DNA of 64,000 nt, taken from Streptomyces spirodelae. Lineage in GTDB: Bacteria; Actinomycetota; Actinomycetes; Streptomycetales; Streptomycetaceae. The position numbers were made by a program, and so were the translations under genes. Shown in pieces: positions 38,298-57,094 of this stretch. Location: NCBI RefSeq assembly GCF_017676385.1, contig NZ_JAFFZN010000001.1, positions 124,001 through 188,000 of the forward strand. The letters are read 5' to 3'. Within the stretch, counting starts at the first letter, position 1; each line of letters begins with the position of its first letter. The notes below the pieces were generated by a model. It was not told where the DNA came from, made no database searches, and worked only from the letters and a program-made list of their open reading frames with translations.

Positions 38298-39364
38298 CGG
38301 CGCCCGTCATCACCGCCTGGTCGGCTGTCTCGCCGTTCGGCCTCGGCCGGAAGACCTTCGCGGACGGCGTCGCGGCGGGCGCCTCCGCTGTGACACGGTC
38401 CGAGGAGTGGCCGGTCCCGCGGCAGCGGGTAGCGCCGGTGCCGGGCTTCGTCACCGCCGAGGTGCTGGGGCGCAAGGGCACCCGGTCGATGGACCGGGTC
38501 TCGGCCCTGACCGCTGCGGCGGCCGACGAACTGCTCGGCGCCGACAGCCGGCACCGCGACGTCGCGGCCGGTGAGCGGGCGGCGCTCGTGCTCGGCACCA
38601 CCGCCGGCAGCAGCACCAGCATGATGGACATCACCCGGGACACGCACACCCGGGCGATGCCGTTCCACATCGACACGCCGCGGATCCCCAACGCCATCAT
38701 GAACAGCTCCGCGGCGCAGTGCGCCATCCGGCACAACCTCAAGGGCCCCAACACCACCGTCGCGGGCGGCAGGGCAGCCGGGCTGTTCGCGCTGCGCTAC
38801 GCCCTCCGGCTGCTCTCCTTCGGCCACGCGCGCTCGGTGCTCTGCGGCGGTGTGGAGGAACTCACCCACGACCGCGGCTGGCTGGAGCACCAGGCCGACC
38901 ACCCGGAGCGGCCCACCGCGCTCGGTGAGGGCTGCTCGCTGCTGCTGCTGGAACCCGCAGCGCCCCCGGACGGGCCGGTGCTCGCCGAGGTTCTCGGAGT
39001 CACCCTCGGGGTGTTCCGCGACGGTGAGCGGGACGCCGCGCTGTCGGACTGCCTCTCCCGCGCCCTGTCCCGGGCCGGGGTCGAGGCGGCCGACCTGTGG
39101 GCCCTCTCCCCCGCTGTCGGACAGGGCGAGGTCCACATCGACGGGCGCTCTCCGTTGAGGCTGCCGGGCGAGGAGGCATGGGGGGACGCGGGCGCCGCCG
39201 CGGCGCCGTTCCAGATCGCGTCCGTGCTGGCGGCGGCCGAACAGGACCCGGCGGCGCCCGGACGCGTCGCGGCGGTGCTCGCGGCCGACCGCGACAACGT
39301 CCACGGCTGCGCCCTCTTCCGTATCGCAGGACAGCCGGCTCGTATCGCGAAGCAACCGAAGTAA
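38294..39364 (+). CDS. Chain-length factor (CLF2), probable partner of KS2
   Basis: This 356-residue KS-fold protein is a paralogue of CLF1. It shares the opening VITAWSAVSPFGLG, the RKGTRSMDRV segment and GLKGPN-type landmark, here NLKGPNTTVAGGRAAGLFA, where Arg replaces the nucleophile Cys. GTG 38294 overlaps the previous stop (GTGA). Its natural partner is KS2, although four genes now lie between them, whereas KS1 and CLF1 are adjacent. The separation suggests insertion of KS3-KS4-hydrolase-hotdog into an ancestral KS-CLF pair. Confidence 0.9.
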   Translation: MTAPVITAWSAVSPFGLGRKTFADGVAAGASAVTRSEEWPVPRQRVAPVPGFVTAEVLGRKGTRSMDRVSALTAAAADELLGADSRHRDVAAGERAALVLGTTAGSSTSMMDITRDTHTRAMPFHIDTPRIPNAIMNSSAAQCAIRHNLKGPNTTVAGGRAAGLFALRYALRLLSFGHARSVLCGGVEELTHDRGWLEHQADHPERPTALGEGCSLLLLEPAAPPDGPVLAEVLGVTLGVFRDGERDAALSDCLSRALSRAGVEAADLWALSPAVGQGEVHIDGRSPLRLPGEEAWGDAGAAAAPFQIASVLAAAEQDPAAPGRVAAVLAADRDNVHGCALFRIAGQPARIAKQPK

Positions 39365-39376
39365 CCAGGAGTACCC

Positions 39377-40123
39377 ATGCCTGACAACACGTCACCGATC
39401 GCGCTGGTGAGCGGCGGCTCCCGCGGCATCGGCCGGGCGGTCGTGCGCCGCCTGGCCGAGGACGGTTACGACGTCGCGTTCTGCTACGTCAGCAGCGAGG
39501 AGCCCGCCCTGCAGCTGGAGAAGGAGGTCACCGAACTGGGCAGGCGCGCGATCGCCACCCGGGTCGATGTGGCCGACGCCGACGCCGTACGCGCCTGGGT
39601 GCACGGCACGGAGGAGGAGCTGGGCACGATCGACGCCGTGGTGACCTCCGCGGGTGTCACCCGGGACGGCGCGCTGGCGCTGATGGCGGACGAGGACTGG
39701 CGTACCGTCCTCGACATCAACCTCGACGGCATGTACAACGTCTGCCGTTCCGCGATCTTCGAAATGATGAAGAGCCGCTCCGGGGTGATCGTCAACCTGT
39801 CCTCGGTCGCCGGCGTGCAGGGCCACGCCCGGCAGACCAACTACGCGGCCGCCAAGGCCGGGATCATCGGGTTCACCCGGTCGCTGGCCAAGGAGGCAGG
39901 GCCGTACGGCATCCGCGCGAACGTGGTCGCCCCCGGGTTCATCGAGACCGACATGACCGCCGGCCTGCCCGAAGCAGTCGCGAAGGAGGCCGTCGAGCGG
40001 TCGGCGCTGCGCCGGATGGGCCGAGCCGAGGAGGTGGCGGACCTGGTGTCGTTCCTGGTCTCCCCCCGCGCGGCCTTCATCACCGGGACGGTGCTGGAGA
40101 TCGACGGCGGCATCTCGCTCTGA
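39377..40123 (+). CDS. FabG-type ketoreductase
   Basis: This 248-residue short-chain dehydrogenase reduces beta-ketoacyl-ACP with NADPH. The Rossmann motif reads VSGGSRGIGRAVV, the NAG-type motif is SAGVTRDG, and the catalytic set is Ser in NLSSVAGVQG with Tyr and Lys in YAAAKAG. The C-terminal VAPGFIETDM and ITGTVLEIDGG match FabG. ATG 39377 has AGGAG upstream. As the only ketoreductase in the cluster it must act at every cycle of polyene assembly. Confidence 0.94.
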   Translation: MPDNTSPIALVSGGSRGIGRAVVRRLAEDGYDVAFCYVSSEEPALQLEKEVTELGRRAIATRVDVADADAVRAWVHGTEEELGTIDAVVTSAGVTRDGALALMADEDWRTVLDINLDGMYNVCRSAIFEMMKSRSGVIVNLSSVAGVQGHARQTNYAAAKAGIIGFTRSLAKEAGPYGIRANVVAPGFIETDMTAGLPEAVAKEAVERSALRRMGRAEEVADLVSFLVSPRAAFITGTVLEIDGGISL

Positions 40124-40177
40124 GCACGCCCCACCGGAAAAGCCCGAGCGTTCCCGCCGGAAAGGAAGTCACCCGAC

Positions 40178-40894
40178 ATGGCCCGGAAGCCGCCCCGCTG
40201 GTACTTCTCCCTGCGCAGCCCGTACTCCTGGTTCGCCTACCACGACCTGATGGACCGGTACCCCGACGTGGCGGACGCCGTCGAGTGGGTCCCGTTCTGG
40301 GAACCGGACGAGGAGACCCAGGCGCTGCTGGACAAGGACGGTGTCCAGCTGCCCATTGTGGAGATGTCCCGCGCGAAGAACTTCTACATCCTCCAGGACG
40401 CCCGCCGCCTGGCCGAGGCCCGCGGGCTGACCGTCACCTGGCCGGTGGACCGCGACCCCAACTGGGAGGTCGCCCACCTCGGCTATCTGGTGGCCGAGGA
40501 CGCCGGTCTGGGCCGGGAGTACGTGGCGCTGGCCTATCGCGCCCGCTGGCAGCAGAACCGGGACATCACCGACCGGGCCGTCATCGCCGAGCTGGCCGCC
40601 GAACTCGGCCTGGACCCGGCCCTGGTCGCCGATGCCTCGGACGATCCCCAGCTGCGGCGCCGGGGTGCCGAGGTGCTGACCCGCTCGTACAAGGACGGTC
40701 TGTTCGGCGTCCCGTTCTTCATCCACGGGCACGACAAGTTCTTCGGCGCCGACCGGCTGCGCGCCTACGTCGCGAAGGTCCGGGGGCAGGAGGCGGGCCC
40801 GGACGCCGAGCTGACCTGGCTCGATGAAGCGGGCCTGCTGCCCGAGCCGATTCCCGCCGGCGGGGACGCCGGCCACGCGGGCGGCTGCGGCTGA
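40178..40894 (+). CDS. DsbA-fold isomerase (HCCA isomerase / GST-kappa-like)
   Basis: This 238-residue thioredoxin-fold protein is of the DsbA/2-hydroxychromene-2-carboxylate isomerase group. The redox CxxC position is SPYSWFAY, so it cannot be a disulfide oxidoreductase. Late motifs GVPFFIHGHDKFFGADRL fit the family cis-Pro loop. Homologues in cinnamoyl-lipid clusters are proposed to isomerise a trans double bond of the polyene to cis, setting up ring closure. A glutathione- or thiol-dependent mechanism is typical of the family, although streptomycetes use mycothiol. ATG 40178 has AAGGAAG upstream. The Gly/His/Cys-rich C-terminal tail (HAGGCG) is unusual. Confidence 0.85.
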   Translation: MARKPPRWYFSLRSPYSWFAYHDLMDRYPDVADAVEWVPFWEPDEETQALLDKDGVQLPIVEMSRAKNFYILQDARRLAEARGLTVTWPVDRDPNWEVAHLGYLVAEDAGLGREYVALAYRARWQQNRDITDRAVIAELAAELGLDPALVADASDDPQLRRRGAEVLTRSYKDGLFGVPFFIHGHDKFFGADRLRAYVAKVRGQEAGPDAELTWLDEAGLLPEPIPAGGDAGHAGGCG

Positions 40895-40953
40895 CGCCGC
40901 GACCGCACCGCCACGCAACCGTCGCCGCGAGACGAACAACGGAAGGGATTCCC

Positions 40954-41217
40954 ATGACTGCTGCCGAAGCCGCCCTCGACACCGAAGAGCTGCGCGAGAT
41001 GATCGCCGATGTGCTGGAGGTCGACGGAGCGTCGATCACCCCGGAGATCGACTTCGTCCGCGACCTCGGCGTCGACTCTCTCCTGGCCATGGAGCTGGCC
41101 GTCACCCTGGAACGGCACTACCGGGTCAAGATCGAGTCGCATGAGATCGGACAAGTGCGGACCATGTCCGACATCTCCGCGCTGCTGCTGGGGAAGCTCC
41201 GGAAGCCCGCGGCATGA
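40954..41217 (+). CDS. Acyl carrier protein (ACP2)
   Basis: This 87-residue protein has the attachment site DLGVDSLLAMELAV with Ser near residue 43. It is shaped like PKS ACPs that pair with polyene KS/CLF systems. ATG 40954 has AAGGGA upstream. Its stop overlaps the start of the first DsrE-like gene (ATGA), directly coupling the two. ACP1 at the head of the operon is only distantly similar. Confidence 0.94.
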   Translation: MTAAEAALDTEELREMIADVLEVDGASITPEIDFVRDLGVDSLLAMELAVTLERHYRVKIESHEIGQVRTMSDISALLLGKLRKPAA

Positions 41218-41549
41218 CCCAGGACCACCCGGCCGAGCGGTATCTGCTCGTGGAGACCCAGTCCGGTGGCACCGCGGAGCGATTCCTGGCCGACGCCGCA
41301 ACGCTCGCGGGTGCCGGTGAACGGGTGCGCCTGTTCCTGGCCGGGGACGGTGTCGCGCTGGGGATCCGCGGGGCGAGCGCGGGGCTGCCGCGGTTCCTCG
41401 GCGCCGGCGGGCAGGCGTGGGCCGACGAGTTCACCCTCGCCCACCGTGCGCTGCACGCCGCACCGCTGACGCCGGGGGTGCGGACCACCGGCATGGGCGA
41501 GGTCGCGGACTGGCTGCTGGAGCCCGGCACCCGGGTGGTGTGGCACTGA
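41214..41549 (+). CDS. DsrE/F/H-like small protein 1 (no cysteine)
   Basis: This 111-residue protein resembles the DsrE/DsrF/DsrH (TusBCD) fold. The N-terminal strand YLLVETQSGGT is followed by AGERVRLFLAGDGVALGIRG, the usual second strand with FLxxDGV. It contains no Cys at all, so it cannot carry sulfur as TusD/DsrE does. The ATG at 41214 overlaps the ACP2 stop. It is the first of three tandem members of this fold. The function is unknown; a structural subunit of a heteromeric complex with the next two proteins is the most natural reading. Confidence 0.7.
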   Translation: MTQDHPAERYLLVETQSGGTAERFLADAATLAGAGERVRLFLAGDGVALGIRGASAGLPRFLGAGGQAWADEFTLAHRALHAAPLTPGVRTTGMGEVADWLLEPGTRVVWH

Positions 41550-41551
41550 CC

Positions 41552-41965
41552 ATGGCCGCGACCGTCGAACGCCGCAGCTGGGACGTGCTGATCGTCCTCA
41601 CCGCACCGCCGCACACGACCGACGCCCTGACCACCGTGCTCCGGCTGACCCAGGCCGTACTGGAGCGGGAGCAGACCCTCAGGGTGTGGGCGTGCGGCTA
41701 CAACACCATGCTGACCCAGTCCTCGCTGGGCGAGACCAAACCCGCCGACCTGCGCGACCCGGCGACTCCTGCACCGACGGCAGGGGCGCTGATCCGGGGC
41801 CTGCTGACCGCGTACAAGGGCCGGTTCAGCTGGATCGTCTGCACGGCGTGCAGCGCGGAGCGGGGCGCCCACGACCACATCCCCGAAGTCCGGCTGCGCT
41901 CCGACGCCCGGCTGGCGGCCACGATCGCCGCGGCCCGCAGGACCCTCTACATCGGAGGTGCGTAG
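41552..41965 (+). CDS. DsrE-like small protein 2 (retains cysteines)
   Basis: This 137-residue DsrE-fold protein opens with WDVLIVLTAPPHTTDALTTV. It is the only one of the three tandem proteins with Cys: WACGYN, and the pair in IVCTACSAERGAHDHI. The second site lies where DsrE/TusD place the sulfur-carrying Cys, just before an RG turn. ATG 41552 begins 2 bp after the previous stop. If the three proteins form a TusBCD-like complex, this would be the active subunit. No TusA or TusE/DsrC partner is visible in the window, and the predicted product has no sulfur. Confidence 0.72.
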   Translation: MAATVERRSWDVLIVLTAPPHTTDALTTVLRLTQAVLEREQTLRVWACGYNTMLTQSSLGETKPADLRDPATPAPTAGALIRGLLTAYKGRFSWIVCTACSAERGAHDHIPEVRLRSDARLAATIAAARRTLYIGGA

Positions 41966-42349
41966 GTGGCCTACCTGGTCATCATCGACCGCGGCTACCG
42001 CGGCAGCGCGGAGGCACAGTTCTTCGACGCGCTCTACGGCGTCGAGATGCTCGGCGACCAGCTCGGCGGCATGGATGTGGTGCTGCGGGGGTCGAGCGTG
42101 ACCGCGGCGCTGGCCGGTGCCGGTCCGCCGCCCGCGCTCCAGGTGGGGCCGACGGCGGTGAACACCCTCGCGGACCCGCGCCGCTCTGTCGGCGCGCTGG
42201 TGGACAAGGGAGCGGCGGTGTACGTCGACGAGCCCGGTCTCACGGCCCTCGGCCTGGACGACGCCCCCCTGCTCCCCGGCGTCACCAGGATCGACACCGC
42301 TCACCTCGCCGCCCGCTGGGGGGACTACGCCGGTGTGTGGTTCCTGTGA
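41966..42349 (+). CDS. DsrE/F/H-like small protein 3 (no cysteine)
   Basis: This 127-residue protein has a DsrE/DsrF-like layout: AYLVIIDRGYRGSAEAQFFD at the start, a central VVLRGSSVTAAL strand, then GALVDKGAAVYVDEPGL, which matches the late strand-turn of DsrF/DsrH. It has no Cys. GTG 41966 abuts the previous stop and has GGAGG upstream, located in the end of gene 2. Its own stop overlaps the dehydratase start (GTGA). The three genes are thus locked between ACP2 and the dehydratase pair in one coupled transcript. Confidence 0.68.
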   Translation: MAYLVIIDRGYRGSAEAQFFDALYGVEMLGDQLGGMDVVLRGSSVTAALAGAGPPPALQVGPTAVNTLADPRRSVGALVDKGAAVYVDEPGLTALGLDDAPLLPGVTRIDTAHLAARWGDYAGVWFL

Positions 42350-42843
42350 GCGGACATCGGAGCTACGCCCGGCCGCTGGAGGGCGCCGACCGGATCACGG
42401 CCCGCGCCGAGGCGGACGAGCTGCTGATCGAGGCGGACAAGGTGGTGCGGTCCACCGATCCCTATCTCGCCGGGCACTTCCCACAGGTCACCCTCTATCC
42501 GGCGATCTTCCTGCTCGACGGCATCCGGCAGGCGGTCGGCGCCGAGCTCCATCGCGCACCGTCGCTCGCCGCGCACCTCGGTCCGGGCAGCCCGGACGAG
42601 CCTGACACCCGGGAGGGACCCGACAGGCGACCGGACGGCCCTGGAGACGACTGGCTCGAACTGGGGACGCTCGACTCAGCGCGCGTGCTCAACCCGATGC
42701 TGGAGGGCGACGAACTCCGGCTGCTGATCCGGGTTTCGGCCGACCGACCGGGCGCGCTGCGGGCCGCGCTCGACTGCCGCCGCGCCGACGGTGCCCAGGT
42801 CGCGAAGATGACCGTCGAACTCGTACGGGGAGGGAGCTCATGA
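42346..42843 (+). CDS. FabZ-like hotdog dehydratase subunit 1 (His and Asp retained)
   Basis: This 165-residue hotdog protein carries the dehydratase helix AGHFPQVTLYPAIFLLDGIR. The catalytic His is present in HFP, and the acid 14 residues later is Asp, as in FabA. A Pro/Asp-rich insert interrupts the middle of the domain (residues about 80-105). It should dehydrate beta-hydroxyacyl-ACP. GTG 42346 overlaps the previous stop and its own stop overlaps subunit 2 (ATGA), implying a 1:1 heterodimer. Confidence 0.85.
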   Translation: MSGHRSYARPLEGADRITARAEADELLIEADKVVRSTDPYLAGHFPQVTLYPAIFLLDGIRQAVGAELHRAPSLAAHLGPGSPDEPDTREGPDRRPDGPGDDWLELGTLDSARVLNPMLEGDELRLLIRVSADRPGALRAALDCRRADGAQVAKMTVELVRGGSS

Positions 42844-43355
42844 GACCCGGGTACGCGCAGCTTCTCGCACTCCTCCCGGTACGGCACCCGATGGTGCTGG
42901 TCGACCGGGTCACGGACTTCGCCCATGGCGACACCATCGAGACCGCCAAGGCCGTGACCGGCAGCGAGCCCTGCTATCAGGACATCGCCGACGACCTCCC
43001 GGCCGAGCGGTACGCCTACCCCCGGTCCATGATCCTGGAATCGTTCGGGCAGTCGGCGGCGCTGCTCTGGCTCAGCAGCCAGGGCCCGGAGGGCGCCGGG
43101 GACCGCCTGCCGATGGTCGGCCGGCTGCGGCACTGCGCGTTCACCGGTTCCGCGTTCCCCGGCGACGTGATCCGGCACCGCGTCACGGTCGAACGGCTTG
43201 TGGAGGACAACGCGTTCATGACGGGCGAGAGCCGGGTCGGCGATCAGGTGATCCTCACCGTCGGATCGCTGATCGCCGTGGCACGTCCGGCCGCCCGGGT
43301 CACCGGCGGCGCTGAGGCGTCCGCCGGTGACCTACCCGCTGCACACCAGCGTTAG
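42840..43355 (+). CDS. FabZ-like hotdog dehydratase subunit 2 (Glu retained, His lost)
   Basis: This 171-residue protein opens like FabZ (LLALLPVRHPMVLVDRV). The helix region reads ERYAYPRSMILESFGQSAAL. The catalytic Glu is there, but the residue 14 positions earlier, normally His, is Leu. Since FabA/FabZ active sites are built from His of one chain and the acid of the other, a heterodimer with subunit 1 would have one complete site and one dead site. This resembles the ApeI/ApeP pair of aryl polyene synthesis. It ends the polyketide operon, and its last 24 bp overlap the convergent regulator gene. Confidence 0.87.
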   Translation: MRPGYAQLLALLPVRHPMVLVDRVTDFAHGDTIETAKAVTGSEPCYQDIADDLPAERYAYPRSMILESFGQSAALLWLSSQGPEGAGDRLPMVGRLRHCAFTGSAFPGDVIRHRVTVERLVEDNAFMTGESRVGDQVILTVGSLIAVARPAARVTGGAEASAGDLPAAHQR

Positions 43356-44735
43356 CGTGCGAGGCTCGTCGGGCCTGCCGTCGATGCCCCGGGCGAAGAC
43401 CTGCAGCACCCGGGGCATGGCGAACCGGTGCCCGTCGATCTCCGTCACCAGGTGCTCGGACTCCAGCTGCTCGGTCAGCCGGTCGGCCTCGGCGAGGGGT
43501 ATCCCGGCGACCGCGGCGCCGGTCTCCAGCGTGAACCCGGTGGGATCGACGAGGCCGATCTTGCGGAAGTAGCGCTTCGCGTCGAGGCCGAGCCTGCGAT
43601 AGGAGAACTCCAGTTCGGCTCTGATGGAGTTGCCGCTGTCACCGTCGAGCGCCAGGGCGAGCAGCCGGCTTCCGTCGCGCATGGTGCGGACGAATGTCTT
43701 GAACCCCTGCCCTGGCCGGTCGGTGAACTTCACGGCGGCCAGCCGCAGCACGAGTGGCAGATGTCCGCACAGTTCGGCCAGCTCCTCCAACTCGGCACGC
43801 GCGTCGGCCACGTACGCCTCGTCGATGATGGCGCTGAGCACCGAGCACGCCGCCTGCGAGCTGAGCACGTCCAGGACCAGGCGCTGTGCGGCCTCCCTGG
43901 CCACCAGCCCCGACATCCGGTTGCGGCTGGTGACGATGGTCCGGCAGTGCTCGCCGGTCGCCAGCAGCGGGCGCACCTGCTCGGCGTCGCAGGCGTTGTC
44001 GAGGACGACGAGCATCCTGCGACTGGCGATCAGCGACCGGTACCGCTGCATCCGCCACCACGGATCAGCCGGGAGGTCCTCCTCGTGTACACCGAGGCTG
44101 GCGAGCAGCACGCCCAGGGCCTGCTCGCTGTTCAACGGCCCGGCCGGGCCCCGGAGATCGACGTACAGTTGTCCTTCGGGAAAGTCCCCGGCCAAGCGGT
44201 GCGCCCAGCGGACGGCGAAGGCGGACTTACCGACGCCGACCGGGCCCGTCACGAGGAAGACGCTCCCTCCGGGCTGCCGCCGGAACCTCTCCTCGGCGAC
44301 CCTGAGTTCGCCTTCGCGGTCGGCCAGGAGCCGTACGTCGGGCGGGAGATGCCGGGGCACGCTCCGCTCCTTCGGCCCCTCTCCGGTCAGGTCGTCCCGG
44401 GCGTCGCTCCCCTGGGCACCTTCCCTCACCCCCGCCGCGTAGAGCGCCCGCCAGCAGCTGAGCCAGTGTTCGGTCAGGTCCGCCACCTTTTCCGGCGGCT
44501 GCCCGCCGTACTCCAGGCAGGCCGTGACGAATGCCGAGACGAATTCCGACCGCGGCAGCTTGTCGCCGCGCAGGATCGTCGAGACCGTACTCCGCGGCAG
44601 CGCGTCGACCTCATCGCCATTGGCCGCCCTGGTTTTCCCTCCCAACTGCTGCAGACGCCGCATAGAAGGCTGTCCAACGCTCAGTCGGAGTTCTCGCAGT
44701 TGCTGGACAAATTCCGATGCATTGGCAGGCGCCAT
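43332..44735 (-). CDS. HTH / NB-ARC ATPase transcriptional regulator
   Basis: This 467-residue regulator starts with an XRE-type HTH (EFVQQLRELRLSVGQPSMRR to STVSTILRGDKLP, residues about 8-60). An NB-ARC ATPase follows: Walker A VTGPVGVGKSAFAVRW and Walker B RRMLVVLDNACDAEQV, with later sensor-like TIVTSRNRMSGL. The layout matches AfsR-like regulators without the SARP domain. ATG 44735 is chosen because the HTH begins just after it. It lies next to the polyketide operon with overlapping 3' ends and downstream of the DUF3995 gene. It is the best candidate for the pathway regulator inside the cluster, but no binding evidence exists here. Confidence 0.88.
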   Translation of the reverse strand: MAPANASEFVQQLRELRLSVGQPSMRRLQQLGGKTRAANGDEVDALPRSTVSTILRGDKLPRSEFVSAFVTACLEYGGQPPEKVADLTEHWLSCWRALYAAGVREGAQGSDARDDLTGEGPKERSVPRHLPPDVRLLADREGELRVAEERFRRQPGGSVFLVTGPVGVGKSAFAVRWAHRLAGDFPEGQLYVDLRGPAGPLNSEQALGVLLASLGVHEEDLPADPWWRMQRYRSLIASRRMLVVLDNACDAEQVRPLLATGEHCRTIVTSRNRMSGLVAREAAQRLVLDVLSSQAACSVLSAIIDEAYVADARAELEELAELCGHLPLVLRLAAVKFTDRPGQGFKTFVRTMRDGSRLLALALDGDSGNSIRAELEFSYRRLGLDAKRYFRKIGLVDPTGFTLETGAAVAGIPLAEADRLTEQLESEHLVTEIDGHRFAMPRVLQVFARGIDGRPDEPRTLTLVCSG

Positions 44736-44798
44736 CCGGGCAATCACCCCCCGAAATTGCCAAACACTTACCTGAAGTTTATTTGTACGTTCAACCAC

Positions 44799-45293
44799 TT
44801 ATGACGTGGTCACGGCATCCGCTCCCACGCGGGCCGCCATGCCCCTGCTGAAGCTTCTCGCCGCAAGGCCGAACAGCACTCCGCCGAGAATGAACCAAGG
44901 GTTCCAGACCACGAGCGTCCAGAACTTCTGCGCCGCGCTGACCTCACCGACAGCCGGGACACCGAAGACGAGCAGCGCCTCGATGAGAACCCCCCGGAAG
45001 AGCAGCAGCGCGCAGATCGCCAGGCCCAGCAGCCGGAGCAGGCGCCATCGGCGCCCGCGGACCCCGCGCCGCCGCAGCCCCAGCGCCACCGCGGCGCCGA
45101 TCAGACACAGGAAGCCCACTCCCCAGAGCCCTCCGGCCACGAACCAGGCCGGCCGTTCGTTCGCGAGTCGCTCACCGGAGGAGACCTCCAGTCCCACTTC
45201 CCCGCCGAGGGCCCAGAAGAAATGCAAACCAGCGAAAATTACGGCCCAGCCGGCGGCAAAATACCCGTGCCAACGTGACACACGGATGCGCAC
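44799..45293 (-). CDS. DUF3995-like membrane protein
   Basis: This 164-residue protein has four hydrophobic segments: HGYFAAGWAVIFAGLHFFWA at the start, a second at WFVAGGLWGVGFLCLIGAAV, a third at LLGLAICALLLFRGVLIEAL and a fourth at FWTLVVWNPWFILGGVLFGL. The topology and the HFFWALGG motif fit the DUF3995 family. GTG 45293 with a GGGGG site is preferred; ATG 45353 would add 20 polar residues. It lies between NRPS2 and the NB-ARC regulator on the same strand. Its role is unknown; self-protection or transport is speculation. Confidence 0.7.
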   Translation of the reverse strand: MRIRVSRWHGYFAAGWAVIFAGLHFFWALGGEVGLEVSSGERLANERPAWFVAGGLWGVGFLCLIGAAVALGLRRRGVRGRRWRLLRLLGLAICALLLFRGVLIEALLVFGVPAVGEVSAAQKFWTLVVWNPWFILGGVLFGLAARSFSRGMAARVGADAVTTS

Positions 45294-45478
45294 ACTCTTA
45301 CCCCCGTTTTGCGTCGCCCCGAAATGCTCTCGGTCCCGCCGATGTTCCCCCATCAGCAGTGGACGATACAAGCATAGCAGCGCACAAACACCCGCGGTGT
45401 CACGACTTCGGCACCAAACGGAGATAGTCCGATCCGTACTACTTCACAAGTTCAAGGTCGTCACCAATCAGCCCTGGG

Positions 45479-56929
<11,451 letters not shown>

Positions 56930-56993
56930 CGATTCTCCTCGGGCTGCGCAGGCGCTGAACTCCACTGGAGACTCCGCTGTGCCGTTGTGCCGT

Positions 56994-57028
56994 GCAAGGT
57001 TCGAGACGGCACTGGACGGAACGGGACA
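56994..57028 (+). promoter_or_regulatory. Shared 35-bp upstream element, copy C
   Basis: It begins GCAAGGT and ends GACA, with the core GGACGGAACG. It is close to copy B over its full length, including the preceding ACGGCAC block. TAGCCT follows 35 bp downstream at 57063, and AGGAGG (57081) precedes the ATG at 57095, so the start of transcription would leave a short leader of about 20 bases. Confidence 0.62.
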
Positions 57029-57062
57029 CCTGATCCCCGAGGAGCGGACCCCGGTCGGCGGA

Positions 57063-57068
57063 TAGCCT
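57063..57068 (+). promoter_or_regulatory. Putative -10 box for the DUF6191 gene
   Basis: TAGCCT at the same distance from the shared element as in the KS1 promoter. No clear -35 box accompanies it. Confidence 0.42.
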
Positions 57069-57094
57069 CGGCACGTCAGCAGGAGGCTTATCCG

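Larger units (their letters stand above)
56930..57094. promoter_or_regulatory. Divergent control region, NRPS2 / DUF6191 gene
   Basis: These 165 bp separate NRPS2 from the rightward DUF6191-P450 unit. Copy C of the shared element and its -10-like box face the DUF6191 gene. I see no obvious NRPS2 promoter motif. Confidence 0.6.
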
